Origin: CAYSCZ01 sp051155775
GTDB lineage: Bacteria; Bacteroidota; Bacteroidia; Cytophagales; Cyclobacteriaceae
Length of the DNA: 64,000 bases
Assembly (NCBI GenBank): GCA_051155775.1
Contig: DAXETV010000013.1
Location: 62,001 to 126,000, forward strand
Direction: 5' to 3'
Notes under the pieces: model-generated
What the model was told of the DNA's origin: nothing
Databases searched by the model: none
Seen by the model: the letters and a program-made list of their open reading frames with translations, nothing else
Shown here: positions 44,087 to 52,917 of the stretch, piece after piece
How positions within the stretch are numbered: the first letter of the stretch is position 1
How the letters are laid out: each line of letters begins with the position of its first letter
Position numbers and translations under genes: made by a program

Positions 44087-44899
44087 TTACAGCTCTTTTA
44101 TTTTAATGTTACGGAACCACACATTATCTCCATGATCCTGCAACCCAATATAGCCTTCCATGGCAATATCCCCCCAATTTGGATTCAAATCAGGCCATTT
44201 ACTTACAGCAATTAATGCTTTCATTCGGTCTGATCCTATGGTATACTGCACCACGGTATCTCCATTTTGAATGTGTGTAATTTCATTGCCGATGGCCAAT
44301 ACTTCTGCCTGGTTCCATGTATTTGGCCCTTTAAAATTTTGAGGGTCTGCCGGGATCATATCGTATAAAGATCCTGCCATACGGTTACCATCTTTGCCTA
44401 AGTTTGCATCTGGGTGGTTTTCATTGTCTAATACCTGCATTTCAGGAGCGGTCTTCCAGATATAATCGTATTCAGGAAGTTCACGTCCCCGGTAGAATAT
44501 TCCTGCGTTAGCTCCACTATCCACCATCCACTCAACTTTAAAGTGAAAATCACCAAATTTTTTATCATATATAATATCTCCACCATCTTTTGCACCAGAT
44601 TCTCCCCTTCCTGAACCCTGGATATGAATAGCCTGTTTTTCTTCATCAATTATCCAGGCGGCTGGAAAATTCTCTTTTTGGTATCCTCTCCATCTTTCTG
44701 TGGATTCTCCATCAAAAAGCAGCATCCATCCATCCGATTTCTCAGCTTCTGAAAGCGCGTTGGCTTTTGCCTCTTCCATAACAGGAGCTTCTGATTCTTC
44801 TGAAGCTGTACTTTCTTCTGTAGATTTTTTCCCCTGATCGCATGCAGTAACAATCAGAAAAATAAGAACAACTACTAAGGCATAATTTTTCAATAACAT
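44087..44899 (-). CDS. DUF1080 (3-keto-disaccharide hydrolase-type) lipoprotein
   Basis: 270 residues: lipoprotein signal ending IVTAC (Cys20), a Glu/Ser/Lys linker, and a jelly-roll DUF1080 domain (about 55-270) with the start WMLLFDGES, the central GANAGIFYRGRE segment and the closing IGLQDHGDNVWFRNIKI motif. Some members hydrolyse 3-keto-glycosides after Gfo/Idh/MocA dehydrogenases oxidise position 3. The neighbour at 44940 is such a dehydrogenase, on the same strand 40 bases upstream, which supports a joint role in sugar breakdown outside the cytoplasm. Confidence 0.85.
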   Translation of the reverse strand: MLLKNYALVVVLIFLIVTACDQGKKSTEESTASEESEAPVMEEAKANALSEAEKSDGWMLLFDGESTERWRGYQKENFPAAWIIDEEKQAIHIQGSGRGESGAKDGGDIIYDKKFGDFHFKVEWMVDSGANAGIFYRGRELPEYDYIWKTAPEMQVLDNENHPDANLGKDGNRMAGSLYDMIPADPQNFKGPNTWNQAEVLAIGNEITHIQNGDTVVQYTIGSDRMKALIAVSKWPDLNPNWGDIAMEGYIGLQDHGDNVWFRNIKIKEL

Positions 44900-44939
44900 T
44901 TTTTTATATTTTGATTTTAAAAATTAAAAAATTTATCAT

Positions 44940-46457
44940 TTAGCTTGGCATTTCAGGTAAAGACCAGCCGTCCCGGTAAGTATGTTTAACAAGTTCTGAA
45001 GCAAATGCTTTAGCAGACATTGGATCAGTCCATGTTTTATCAAAAGTAGGATGACCATCTTCAATCTGGAATCCATCTTTAATCACCATTTTGATCTCTT
45101 CATCATCAGTAATATTCGTAAACTCCATTTTCTCACCGTCCCATTCCAGTTCTTTGTTAAGGCTTTGTAATCTTACAGCCATGACGCCCATGACCACCAT
45201 TTCATTGAAAGGGCCGGCTTCGGCAAAGTCTGAAGTTGTTGGTTTCCGGCTTTCCGGATTTTCCTTGCAGGCCCTTACCCAATCCATTTCATGTCCTCCT
45301 TCTCCCCAAGCTTTTCCTATTTCTTCGCCTACTCTTCGCTCAGTCCTTTTTACTTCTGGAACTCTGCCCGAAAGTAATTCAGGTTCAACACCATAGCATC
45401 CAATGTGGAGTATATCTTTTGAGCCATAAAAGAAACTTCCGCCGCCTGCTTTATTAGGATTTTTTCCAGCGGGCCAGTTTTCCGGTAATTCAGGCCTTAT
45501 GCCACCATCATACCAATATACTTCAACCTCGGGCATCTTTGTTCTTCCAACTTTATCCCTCTCGGGAAAAATTAATTTTACTGACTGGGCATTAGGGGCA
45601 CAATTTTCAAGCAATAGTGTAGAGCTACCCTGGGCCTTAATGGGGTAACCTAGTTTAAGTCCTTCAAATACAGGATGCAAGATATGGCATGCCATATCAC
45701 CAAGAGCGCCTGTTCCATAATTCCACCATCCCCTCCAGTTCCAAGGGTGATAAATTTCATTGTAAGGTACCATTTTTGCTGGCCCAGTAAATAGTTCCCA
45801 GTTTAATGTATCAGGTACCCAATGACCTTGATCAGGTGTGTTAAGTCCTTGCGGCCAAATTGGACGGTCAGTGAACGATTCTACTTTTGTAACTTCACCA
45901 ATTTCACCATTCCATATCCACTCACAGGCTTTAGCAACTCCATCGCCAGAGGCACCCTGATTACCCATTTGGGTTGCTACTTTATATTTTGCAGCTAATT
46001 TGGTTAGCAGTCTTGATTCATATACAGAATGCGTAAGTGGTTTTTGGAGGTAAACATGCTTGCCCATCGTTATGGCTTGAGCAGCTGTAATTGCATGGGT
46101 ATGGTCAGCGGTAGCAATGACCACAGCATCAATCTGATCACCCATTTCATCATACAATTTTCTCCAGTCCCAATATTTTTTTGCTTTAGGAAAGTCACTA
46201 AAAGCCTTTGTAGAATACTTCCAATCAACATCACAGAGTGCTACAATATTCTCCGATTTCATATTCATAAGGTTTCTACGACCCATGCCTCCCACGCCTA
46301 CTCCTGCAATATTAAGCTTGTCACTCGGAGGTGTGTGGCCTAAGCCGGATACGACCGTACTTGGAACTATAGTGACTCCCGCCGCGAAAGCGCTGCTTCT
46401 TTTCATAAAATCTCTCCTTGAGGAGTCTGTGTTTAAGTTTTCTTTATTATTTCCCAT
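44940..46457 (-). CDS. Tat-exported Gfo/Idh/MocA-family oxidoreductase
   Basis: 505 residues. The N-terminal twin-arginine motif SRRDFMKRS (13-21) and hydrophobic stretch (23-40) show export by the Tat path, so the NAD(P) cofactor must be bound before export, as in glucose-fructose oxidoreductase. The Rossmann motif reads NIAGVGVGGMGRRNL (about 49-64), followed by ALCDVDW and the lysine-bearing EKP-like loop as QKPLT in VYLQKPLTHSVYE. Two C-terminal inserts give the long form seen beside DUF1080 proteins. A candidate promoter lies at 46538-46545. Confidence 0.88.
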   Translation of the reverse strand: MGNNKENLNTDSSRRDFMKRSSAFAAGVTIVPSTVVSGLGHTPPSDKLNIAGVGVGGMGRRNLMNMKSENIVALCDVDWKYSTKAFSDFPKAKKYWDWRKLYDEMGDQIDAVVIATADHTHAITAAQAITMGKHVYLQKPLTHSVYESRLLTKLAAKYKVATQMGNQGASGDGVAKACEWIWNGEIGEVTKVESFTDRPIWPQGLNTPDQGHWVPDTLNWELFTGPAKMVPYNEIYHPWNWRGWWNYGTGALGDMACHILHPVFEGLKLGYPIKAQGSSTLLLENCAPNAQSVKLIFPERDKVGRTKMPEVEVYWYDGGIRPELPENWPAGKNPNKAGGGSFFYGSKDILHIGCYGVEPELLSGRVPEVKRTERRVGEEIGKAWGEGGHEMDWVRACKENPESRKPTTSDFAEAGPFNEMVVMGVMAVRLQSLNKELEWDGEKMEFTNITDDEEIKMVIKDGFQIEDGHPTFDKTWTDPMSAKAFASELVKHTYRDGWSLPEMPS

Positions 46458-46537
46458 TGCTTAAGATAATTTTTGATATGAAAATTCCCTAAAAATTAAT
46501 GAATAAATTAACATTATGGCAATATTCAGTCGATTTT

Positions 46538-46572
46538 CAAACCTAACTTTTATATGTTAGTAATTGGCACAA
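46538..46572 (-). promoter_or_regulatory. Candidate promoter of the Gfo/Idh/MocA-DUF1080 pair
   Basis: Reverse strand: TTG at 46572-46570, 24 bases, then TAGGTTTG at 46545-46538, a full match to TAnnTTTG. The spacing is slightly long. Confidence 0.4.
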
Positions 46573-46590
46573 GGACTTATTAGAAAGAGT

Positions 46591-47064
46591 ATGCTTAATA
46601 TTAGAAAAGTGCAATTCCTGGTCATGTTAATGCTTACAGCGTTTCTGATGGATTGTACGTCCAGGAAATCAAAAGATATACCAACTGAAAAAAGGGAGGT
46701 TGAGGAAATAGTCAAAGTTGAGAAGGAGGAAAAGGAGCCTGGGAAAAACGTCTATCAAAAGTATTGTATGACCTGTCATTTAGCTGACGGAGAGGGGATA
46801 GCTGGATTATATCCACCATTGAATGCAACTGGTTGGGTAAATGGTGATAAAGAACGGTTAATAAGGATCATGTTACAAGGAATAGATGGAGAGATAAAGG
46901 TCAAAGGCCTTATATATAATCAAGCGATGGCCTCCTATAGTTATTTGTCTGATAAAGAAGTATCAGATGTCTTAACTTATATAAGAACAAATTTTGGTAA
47001 TAATTCAGGGAAGGTAACAGTTGAAGAAGTGTCTATGGTAAGGGATTCCTTGGAAAATATATGA
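46591..47064 (+). CDS. Cytochrome c lipoprotein
   Basis: Start at ATG 46591; a TTG nine codons upstream (46564) would put extra residues before the signal peptide. 157 residues with a lipobox ending FLMDC (Cys22), a charged Lys/Glu linker (23-51) and one class I cytochrome c domain. The haem motif is C59-M-T-C62-H63, and M113 in NQAMASYSYLS is the likely sixth ligand. It would sit in the periplasm anchored to a membrane, passing electrons to a terminal oxidase or from a dehydrogenase. The adjacent Gfo/Idh dehydrogenase is divergent; a functional link is only suggested by position. Confidence 0.85.
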   Translation: MLNIRKVQFLVMLMLTAFLMDCTSRKSKDIPTEKREVEEIVKVEKEEKEPGKNVYQKYCMTCHLADGEGIAGLYPPLNATGWVNGDKERLIRIMLQGIDGEIKVKGLIYNQAMASYSYLSDKEVSDVLTYIRTNFGNNSGKVTVEEVSMVRDSLENI

Positions 47065-47128
47065 TAAAAATCAACCGGTATAGTGATACTTGCTAGGTTA
47101 AGTCACGATCAAAAATGTAATTTTATTA

Positions 47129-47581
47129 ATGCAACTAAAAAATTTAGATATGGATTTATCTAATACCATTGATTCAGTAATGTCCAAAAATGTGAAGACC
47201 ATAGCGTTGGACAGCCCCCTATCAACAGCTAACAGATTATTTGTAAAAAATAAAATACGTCATTTACCTGTTGTAAATAAAGGGCAATTAGTAGGGATTC
47301 TAAGTCATACTGATCTATTAAGGCTAAGTTTTGGGAGTACTTTTGGTACGGAGGAATCAAACGACGATACAATTCTTGATATGCTCACAATAGAACATGT
47401 AATGCAGAATAATCCAACCATTGTTTATCCAAAAACCACCATAAGGGAGGCAGTAAAGATTCTTAGTAACGCAGTATTTCATGCACTACCTGTGGTTGAT
47501 GATAAGGGTAAAGTGATAGGGATACTTACTACAACCGACATTCTGAAATATGTCCTTGAATATACGCTGCAGAAAGTATAA
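47129..47581 (+). CDS. Two-CBS-domain protein
   Basis: 150 residues, almost only two CBS motifs: first about 14-72 (SVMSKNVKTI ... RHLPVVNKGQLVGILSHTDLL), second about 85-147 (VMQNNPTIV ... HALPVVDDKGKVIGILTTTDIL). Such Bateman modules bind adenosine nucleotides and regulate partners or act in stress. No partner domain is fused. A stem-loop between it and tsf ends transcription, mainly of tsf. Confidence 0.9.
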   Translation: MQLKNLDMDLSNTIDSVMSKNVKTIALDSPLSTANRLFVKNKIRHLPVVNKGQLVGILSHTDLLRLSFGSTFGTEESNDDTILDMLTIEHVMQNNPTIVYPKTTIREAVKILSNAVFHALPVVDDKGKVIGILTTTDILKYVLEYTLQKV

Positions 47582-47582
47582 T

Positions 47583-47612
47583 AAAAAAGGACCTATTGTG
47601 AGAAGGTCCTTT
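47583..47612 (-). terminator. Terminator of the rplM-rpsI-rpsB-tsf run
   Basis: AAAGGACCT (47586-47594) pairs with AGGTCCTTT (47604-47612). The reverse strand then runs into six T, so it stops tsf transcription; on the plus strand the T-tract is poor. Confidence 0.75.
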
Positions 47613-47634
47613 CATAATTCAAATTGCAGAAAAG

Positions 47635-48462
47635 CTATCCAATTGTTATACGAATAAATTTTTCTACGGTAAGACCCTTGGAAACGCTGTCAAGATATTT
47701 ACCGACATTCATGCTGTTGTCTTTCACAAAGGGTTGGCTAAGTAATGTGTTTTCCTTAAAAAATTTATTGAGCTTACCCTGAGCAATTTTTTCTAACATG
47801 TTTTCAGGCTTGCCTTCAGCTTTGGCCTGCTCTATGCCAATTTGCAATTCCTGCTCTATTACTTCCTTGTCAACGCCATCTTTGTCAACTGCTACCGGAC
47901 GCATAGCAGCTATTTGCATTGCTACGTCCCTGCCGGCACCTGTTACTTCAGCGCCATTTACATTTTTAAGTCCCACTAATACGCCTATTTTGGAACCATG
48001 TATATAGGATACGACTGTTTCTCCGGTTAACTTTTCTAAATTTTTTATTTCAATCTTTTCTCCGATTTTTCCAATCAATTCAGAGATTTTTTCCTCTATG
48101 CTTAAGTCACCAAGTTTGAGTGCTTTTAATTCATCAATTGTAGATACTTTATTAGTAAATGCCTGATCCAGTATTTTTTCACCAAGGTCGACAAATTCAT
48201 CATTCTTCGCCACAAAATCTGTTTCACAAGTTAATGAAATCATTATAGCCTCTTTTTTATCTTCGCTGGTTTTTACAAGGATTATACCTTCTGAGGTTTC
48301 CCTGTCTGCCCTTGAAGCTGAAACTTTTTGACCTTTTTTCCTTAACAATTCGATTGCCTTATCAAAGTCCCCGTCTGATTCTACCAGGGCTTTTTTACAA
48401 TCCATCATACCTGCTCCGGTCATTTGACGTAGTTTGTTGACATCTTTTGCTGAAATTCCCAT
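47635..48462 (-). CDS. tsf: Elongation factor Ts
   Basis: Exchanges GDP for GTP on EF-Tu. 275 residues: UBA-like N-terminus with LRQMTGAGMMDCKKAL (about 11-26), and the TCETDFVAKNDEF motif (about 78-90) that contacts EF-Tu. It is downstream of rpsB with a 95-base gap that holds a hairpin. Confidence 0.96.
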   Translation of the reverse strand: MGISAKDVNKLRQMTGAGMMDCKKALVESDGDFDKAIELLRKKGQKVSASRADRETSEGIILVKTSEDKKEAIMISLTCETDFVAKNDEFVDLGEKILDQAFTNKVSTIDELKALKLGDLSIEEKISELIGKIGEKIEIKNLEKLTGETVVSYIHGSKIGVLVGLKNVNGAEVTGAGRDVAMQIAAMRPVAVDKDGVDKEVIEQELQIGIEQAKAEGKPENMLEKIAQGKLNKFFKENTLLSQPFVKDNSMNVGKYLDSVSKGLTVEKFIRITIG

Positions 48463-48482
48463 GATTTTTTGATTTTTTTAAA

Positions 48483-48520
48483 ATAAAAATTGAACACTGA
48501 AAGAGATCAATGTTCAATTT
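48483..48520 (-). terminator. Hairpin between rpsB and tsf, possible attenuator
   Basis: AAATTGAACA (48487-48496) pairs perfectly with TGTTCAATTT (48511-48520) over a 14-base loop. On the reverse strand it is followed by T-rich sequence, so it may reduce tsf transcription relative to rpsB. Confidence 0.6.
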
Positions 48521-48557
48521 ATTTAAGTTGTGAAGTATGATATATTATAGTTAAATA

Positions 48558-49325
48558 TTAATTAACAGTTTCTTCTTTTTGATCCATCTCTTTTTTCTTA
48601 TCCTCTTCCTCTTTTAATTTAGCTTCTTCTTTGTCCTTTCTTCTTTCGTTAAGACCTTGCTCGACCGCTTTTCCAATGTATTTTGTAATAATTTCAATAG
48701 AATTGAAAGCATCGTCATTAGCAGGTACTGGATATTCCACAAAGTTTGGATTCGAATTGGTATCCACCATAGCAAAGACTGGTATATTTAGTTTTTGTGC
48801 TTCAGATATGGCTATATGCTCTCTTTTGATATCAACAATAAACAAGGCTGCCGGAAGTCTGGTTAAATCAGATATACCACCTAAAGTCTTTTCCAGTTTT
48901 TCACGTTCCCTACCAATCATTAATCGTTCACGCTTTGCCATGTTCTGATAAGCTTCATCTTTCATCATTTTATCGATCGAGGCCATCTTTTTTAGGCTCT
49001 TTCTAATGGTTGAAAAATTGGTAAGCATACCTCCCAGCCATCTTTCAGTCACATGTGGCATATTTAACCTTTCGGCTTCTTTTGCCACAAGGTCTTTTGC
49101 CTGCTTTTTTGTGGCCACAAACATGACCTTTCTCCCGGATCTGACGATTGCTTTAATGGCTTCTCCTGCATCTTTTAAACAAACAAGTGTTTTGTTGAGA
49201 TCAATGATGTGTATTCCATTTTTCTCCATGAATATGAATGGAGCCATTTTAGGGTCCCATTTTCTTGTCAGGTGACCAAAGTGCACACCTGCATCTAGCA
49301 GATCCTTATGTGTAATATTATCCAT
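48558..49325 (-). CDS. rpsB: 30S ribosomal protein S2
   Basis: 255 residues from ATG 49325 (a TTG one codon upstream is also possible). Starts with the S2 signature LLDAGVHFGHLTRKWDPKM, and includes RWLGGMLTNFSTIR (about 93-106) and PVPANDDA near 200. The C-terminal Lys/Glu-rich tail (about 228-255) is long. Nine bases separate it from rpsI. Confidence 0.97.
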   Translation of the reverse strand: MDNITHKDLLDAGVHFGHLTRKWDPKMAPFIFMEKNGIHIIDLNKTLVCLKDAGEAIKAIVRSGRKVMFVATKKQAKDLVAKEAERLNMPHVTERWLGGMLTNFSTIRKSLKKMASIDKMMKDEAYQNMAKRERLMIGREREKLEKTLGGISDLTRLPAALFIVDIKREHIAISEAQKLNIPVFAMVDTNSNPNFVEYPVPANDDAFNSIEIITKYIGKAVEQGLNERRKDKEEAKLKEEEDKKKEMDQKEETVN

Positions 49326-49334
49326 CAATCAATT

Positions 49335-49721
49335 TTATCGTTTACTGAACTGGAATCTTTTTCTTGCTTTTCTTCTGCCATATTTCTTTCTCTCCACCAT
49401 TCTGGAATCCCTCACGAGATAGCCTTCTTTTTTAAGCGGGGACCTGTACTCATTGTCTATTTGCGTCAACGCTCTGGCCATGGCTAATCTTATTGCTTCG
49501 GCCTGCCCTGTTAGTCCTCCACCTTTTACATTGATCTTAATATCCTGTTTCCCGTCTTCTTCTACTTTGACTAGTGGTTGCTTTACAATGGTCTGAAGTA
49601 TTTCAGAAGGGAAATAATTCTCTATAGGCCGATCATTGATGGTGATGTTTCCTCCACCACTTTTCATGTATAATCTGGCGACAGAAGTTTTTCTTCTACC
49701 TATGGTGTTAATATATGCCAT
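49335..49721 (-). CDS. rpsI: 30S ribosomal protein S9
   Basis: 128 residues. GRRKTSVARLYM at 8-19, GGGLTGQAEAIRLAMARAL (66-84) and the basic tail KKYGRRKARKRFQFSKR are the S9 hallmarks. Its ATG overlaps the rplM stop (TAATG), so the two are translationally coupled. Confidence 0.98.
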   Translation of the reverse strand: MAYINTIGRRKTSVARLYMKSGGGNITINDRPIENYFPSEILQTIVKQPLVKVEEDGKQDIKINVKGGGLTGQAEAIRLAMARALTQIDNEYRSPLKKEGYLVRDSRMVERKKYGRRKARKRFQFSKR

Positions 49722-50164
49722 TAGAATTTTATTTCTTTAGGTTGCTGAGCTTCGTGTGGATGCTCTTTTGAGTTGTAAACGTAGAGGTTTTTTATAATTT
49801 TTCTGCCCAGCCTGTTTTTTGGCAACATACCCTGAACCGCTTTTTCTATTAAAATACTTGCTGACTTAGCTTTTATCTCTCTCGGTGTGCTTACCCTTTG
49901 ACCACCAGGATATCCTGTATGCCTCACATATTTTTTATCTGTCCATTTTTTACCGGTCAATCTTATGTGATCTGCATTGATTACAATTACGTTATCCCCA
50001 CAATCCACATGAGGTGTATAGTAGGCTTTATGCTTACCTCTTATTATTTTAGCAATATCGCTTGCCACTCTGCCTAAAACCTGATTCTTAGCATCAACTA
50101 AAAACCAATTTTTTTCTACATTTTCCTTGGACAGCGATATTGTTTTGTAACTTAATGAATCCAC
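49721..50164 (-). CDS. rplM: 50S ribosomal protein L13
   Basis: 147 residues with the family motif WFLVDAKNQVLGRVAS (about 20-35), HVDCGD (about 53-58) and AVQGMLPKNRLGR (about 111-123). First gene of the run rplM-rpsI-rpsB-tsf, driven by the promoter at 50206-50237. Confidence 0.98.
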   Translation of the reverse strand: MDSLSYKTISLSKENVEKNWFLVDAKNQVLGRVASDIAKIIRGKHKAYYTPHVDCGDNVIVINADHIRLTGKKWTDKKYVRHTGYPGGQRVSTPREIKAKSASILIEKAVQGMLPKNRLGRKIIKNLYVYNSKEHPHEAQQPKEIKF

Positions 50165-50205
50165 TACTTATTAATTTTTATTCAATCCTTCCAAAAAAAG
50201 GAGTG

Positions 50206-50237
50206 CAAAGATAAATTCATGATATTTTAATTGCAAA
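50206..50237 (-). promoter_or_regulatory. Promoter of rplM-rpsI-rpsB-tsf
   Basis: Reverse strand: TTTG at 50237-50234, 20 bases, then TATCTTTG at 50213-50206. Both elements match the Bacteroidota consensus TTTG / TAnnTTTG with the preferred spacing. The leader to ATG 50164 is about 35 bases. Confidence 0.75.
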
Positions 50238-50247
50238 TAATAAAAAT

Positions 50248-50967
50248 TTAATACTTGTTTTTTTCTAATTGATCCAGCAAAACTCTAAAATCTTTCGGAT
50301 AATCTGCAGAATTTATAATCTTCTCATTAGCCATATTAAAATAGGAGATGCTGTAGGCATGAAGCGCAGTGCGTTTAATCAAGGGCTGTTCGTCCTCCCA
50401 TTTTTTTAATTTGTAATTTTTTTTAACTGAAGATAAATAAAACGGATTACCATGGTAGAGCACATCTCCAACTATCGGGAAACCAGTGTAAGAGAGATGA
50501 AAACGTATTTGATGTTTTCTACCCGTTACAGGGTTACACTTTAATAATGAATGCTTTTTGTAAGCTTTTAGTGTATTAATGATGGTTAGGGAAGGTTTAC
50601 CGTCAGGATCAAAACTTACTTTTTCTGCATTGATGGATCCTATGGGCGTATCTACTTCTTCATTTTTGAAATTTTTAATTTTTTCAATCACACAGTGATA
50701 CACTTTCCCTATATCGCGATTTTGAAACTGTAAAGCAATGTGTTTGTAGGCTTTTTCATTTTTAGCCAATAACATGATCCCCGAGGTTTCTTTATCTAAT
50801 CTGTGACACGGGGATAAGTTAGCGGAGTGTTTTTTAGCTAGTTTAAGGAGCGTAATTTTATCATTTCTGTCATCCAATGATGCTAAAAATGGCGGCTTAT
50901 TTACCGCAAGGATATCATCATCTTCCGCAATAAATAAGTCATCGAATTTTAATTTGTTAAGTTTCAC
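50248..50967 (-). CDS. RluA-family pseudouridine synthase
   Basis: 239 residues. The catalytic Asp D58 is in the HRLDKETSGIMLLAK motif (55-69), and GRKHQIRFHLSYTGFPIVGD (about 150-169) is the second family block. There is no S4 domain at the N-terminus, as in the RluA/RluC-like short group. It modifies uridines in rRNA or tRNA; the site cannot be named. Its ATG overlaps the histidine kinase stop by four bases. Confidence 0.9.
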   Translation of the reverse strand: MKLNKLKFDDLFIAEDDDILAVNKPPFLASLDDRNDKITLLKLAKKHSANLSPCHRLDKETSGIMLLAKNEKAYKHIALQFQNRDIGKVYHCVIEKIKNFKNEEVDTPIGSINAEKVSFDPDGKPSLTIINTLKAYKKHSLLKCNPVTGRKHQIRFHLSYTGFPIVGDVLYHGNPFYLSSVKKNYKLKKWEDEQPLIKRTALHAYSISYFNMANEKIINSADYPKDFRVLLDQLEKNKY

Positions 50968-52052
50968 TCGCTATTCTCCCTGACTAATTCTTTTTTATTG
51001 TTAGCTGTCGAGGGGTTTTTGCTTTTTAAATAAAAACTGAAGGTTGAGCCCTCATCAACTTTACTTTCCACTTCAACTTTAGAATCGTGTGCTTCAATGA
51101 TGTGCTTTACGATCGCCAGGCCGAGCCCTGTTCCTCCTTTTTCTTTGGACCTGCTTTTTTCCACCCGGTAGAAGCGTTCAAATATTCTTTTGATGTCCTT
51201 CTCAGGTATCCCTCTGCCATTATCCTTCACCAGAATTTTGACTAAGTCGCCATCGGGTTTGAAATCCACCTCAGCAAAGCCACCTTTTTTAGTATACTTT
51301 ATTGCGTTGGAGATCAGGTTTAGCATTACCTGATATAATCTTTGATAGTCAGCATAAACAAATATCTGCTTATTCTGATTATTTGATATTCTTAATTCAA
51401 TCCCCTTTTTATCAGCTTTGCCTTCTAACTGGTCAAATACTTCCCTACAAAGATCATACAGGTCAAAATATTCAAAATGCATCTTAATCTCTCCGGTTTC
51501 CATTTGTGAGATTGTAAGCAGGTCTTGTACGATTATATCGAGTCCATCAAGGCTTTTGGCGGCTTTTTTGAGAAACTTAGTGCGAACTTTTTTATCCTCA
51601 ATAGCACCGTCTAATAAAGTGTGGACAAAGCCCTGTGCTGCAAAAATTGGTGTTTTTAATTCGTGGGATACGTCCGCGATGAATTCCCTGCGGAAGTTTT
51701 CCATTTGCTTCAGCTCATCGATTTCCTTTTGTTTGTCCTGAGCATAAGAAAAAATTTCACGATTAATAATCCGCAATGGATTTATGGAATTATACCAGGT
51801 CCCTTTCTTTGAGCCAAATGAAAAACTATCCCTTTTCACTTCCTCTAGTGCCTCATAGATTTCATTGATGTGCTTAAAGAATAGAAATTCAAGGACTAAG
51901 CGTGTCAGGATATAACCGGAACCAAAAGTAAGGAAAAAGGTGACGGCTATTTCTGTATTGGTTGCGGATTCCAGTAATGATAAAAACAGTGAGGTTATTA
52001 CTCCGATGCAAGTAGAAATTAAAAGGGCAATTGCACGGGAATTTAAAACCAT
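50964..52052 (-). CDS. Membrane sensor histidine kinase, PhoR-like
   Basis: 362 residues with two membrane helices (about 8-28 and 36-58) separated by only a few residues, so almost no periplasmic domain. The dimerisation domain contains the phospho-accepting H130 in SHELKTPI; the ATPase domain has NAIKYT (N box), VKDNGRGIP (G1), GGTGLGLAIVKH (G2) and the F box FERFYR. No PAS domain is present. It begins at the base after the stop of the response regulator and ends in a four-base overlap with the rluA-type gene. Confidence 0.93.
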   Translation of the reverse strand: MVLNSRAIALLISTCIGVITSLFLSLLESATNTEIAVTFFLTFGSGYILTRLVLEFLFFKHINEIYEALEEVKRDSFSFGSKKGTWYNSINPLRIINREIFSYAQDKQKEIDELKQMENFRREFIADVSHELKTPIFAAQGFVHTLLDGAIEDKKVRTKFLKKAAKSLDGLDIIVQDLLTISQMETGEIKMHFEYFDLYDLCREVFDQLEGKADKKGIELRISNNQNKQIFVYADYQRLYQVMLNLISNAIKYTKKGGFAEVDFKPDGDLVKILVKDNGRGIPEKDIKRIFERFYRVEKSRSKEKGGTGLGLAIVKHIIEAHDSKVEVESKVDEGSTFSFYLKSKNPSTANNKKELVRENSE

Positions 52053-52742
52053 TTACGCCAGGTCAAACTTATAACCCACGCCCTTGACGGTATTGATATA
52101 ACCTTCGCCAATTTTTTCACGGACTTTTCTTATATGTACATCGACAGTTCTAGCCAGCACATATACATCAGAACCCCAAATGCTTTGTAAGAGATCATCC
52201 CGGCTGTATACCTTGCCGGGGTTCTGAGCCAAGAAGTAAAGCAACTCAAATTCTTTTTTGGGTAAATTTATTTTTTCGTCACCTGACATCACAGTATAAC
52301 TAGTCCTGTCGATGGTAAGATCTCCAATGGATATTTTGTTTACATCCTTTTTCTTTTTCAAATCCCTTCTAAACAACGCATTTATCCGGCTCATCAAAGC
52401 CCTTGGTTTTATTGGTTTGGTGATATAATCATCTGCTCCGGTTTCGAAGGCTGCTACTTCAGAATATTCCTCTGAGCGGGCAGTCAAGAAAATAACAAAT
52501 ACATTGTTTAACTCAGGAATTTCTCTAATCTGCCTGCAAGTTTCCACACCGTCTTGTTTAGGCATCATAATGTCCAAGAGGATCAGATCCGGCTGGAACG
52601 TTCGGGCAATTTCAACCGCTTTGATTCCATCCAGTGAGGTTTTAACATCGTATCCTTCTTTCTTTAAATTATACTTAAGCAATTCCAGTATATCTGCCTC
52701 ATCATCCACCACTAAGATTTTTTGACTGCTTTTATTTGACAT
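52053..52742 (-). CDS. OmpR/PhoB-family response regulator
   Basis: 229 residues. Receiver domain with D13/D14, phospho-accepting D57 in LLLDIMMPKQDG, the Thr of FLTARS and K109 in ITKPI; then a winged-helix DNA-binding domain (about 135-229) with VYSRDDLLQSIWG and VKGVGYKF. Partner of the kinase that starts immediately after it. Many Cytophagales carry this PhoB/PhoR-like pair, where it may respond to phosphate; that is an inference. The upstream 175 bases hold no gene. Confidence 0.95.
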   Translation of the reverse strand: MSNKSSQKILVVDDEADILELLKYNLKKEGYDVKTSLDGIKAVEIARTFQPDLILLDIMMPKQDGVETCRQIREIPELNNVFVIFLTARSEEYSEVAAFETGADDYITKPIKPRALMSRINALFRRDLKKKKDVNKISIGDLTIDRTSYTVMSGDEKINLPKKEFELLYFLAQNPGKVYSRDDLLQSIWGSDVYVLARTVDVHIRKVREKIGEGYINTVKGVGYKFDLA

Positions 52743-52917
52743 GATATGTAAAATTCAACGGCTGATTAAAATCTAAAATTAATCTTTTGAAAATATGGTA
52801 CCAATTTATAAAGAAATTAATGCTTAAGGGTTGTTAATAATCTTTTGGTAATCAGAATGGATAAAAAAATTAAGATGGCAAGCGGTTTTTGTGGCCGTGC
52901 TTAATATTAATTTAATA

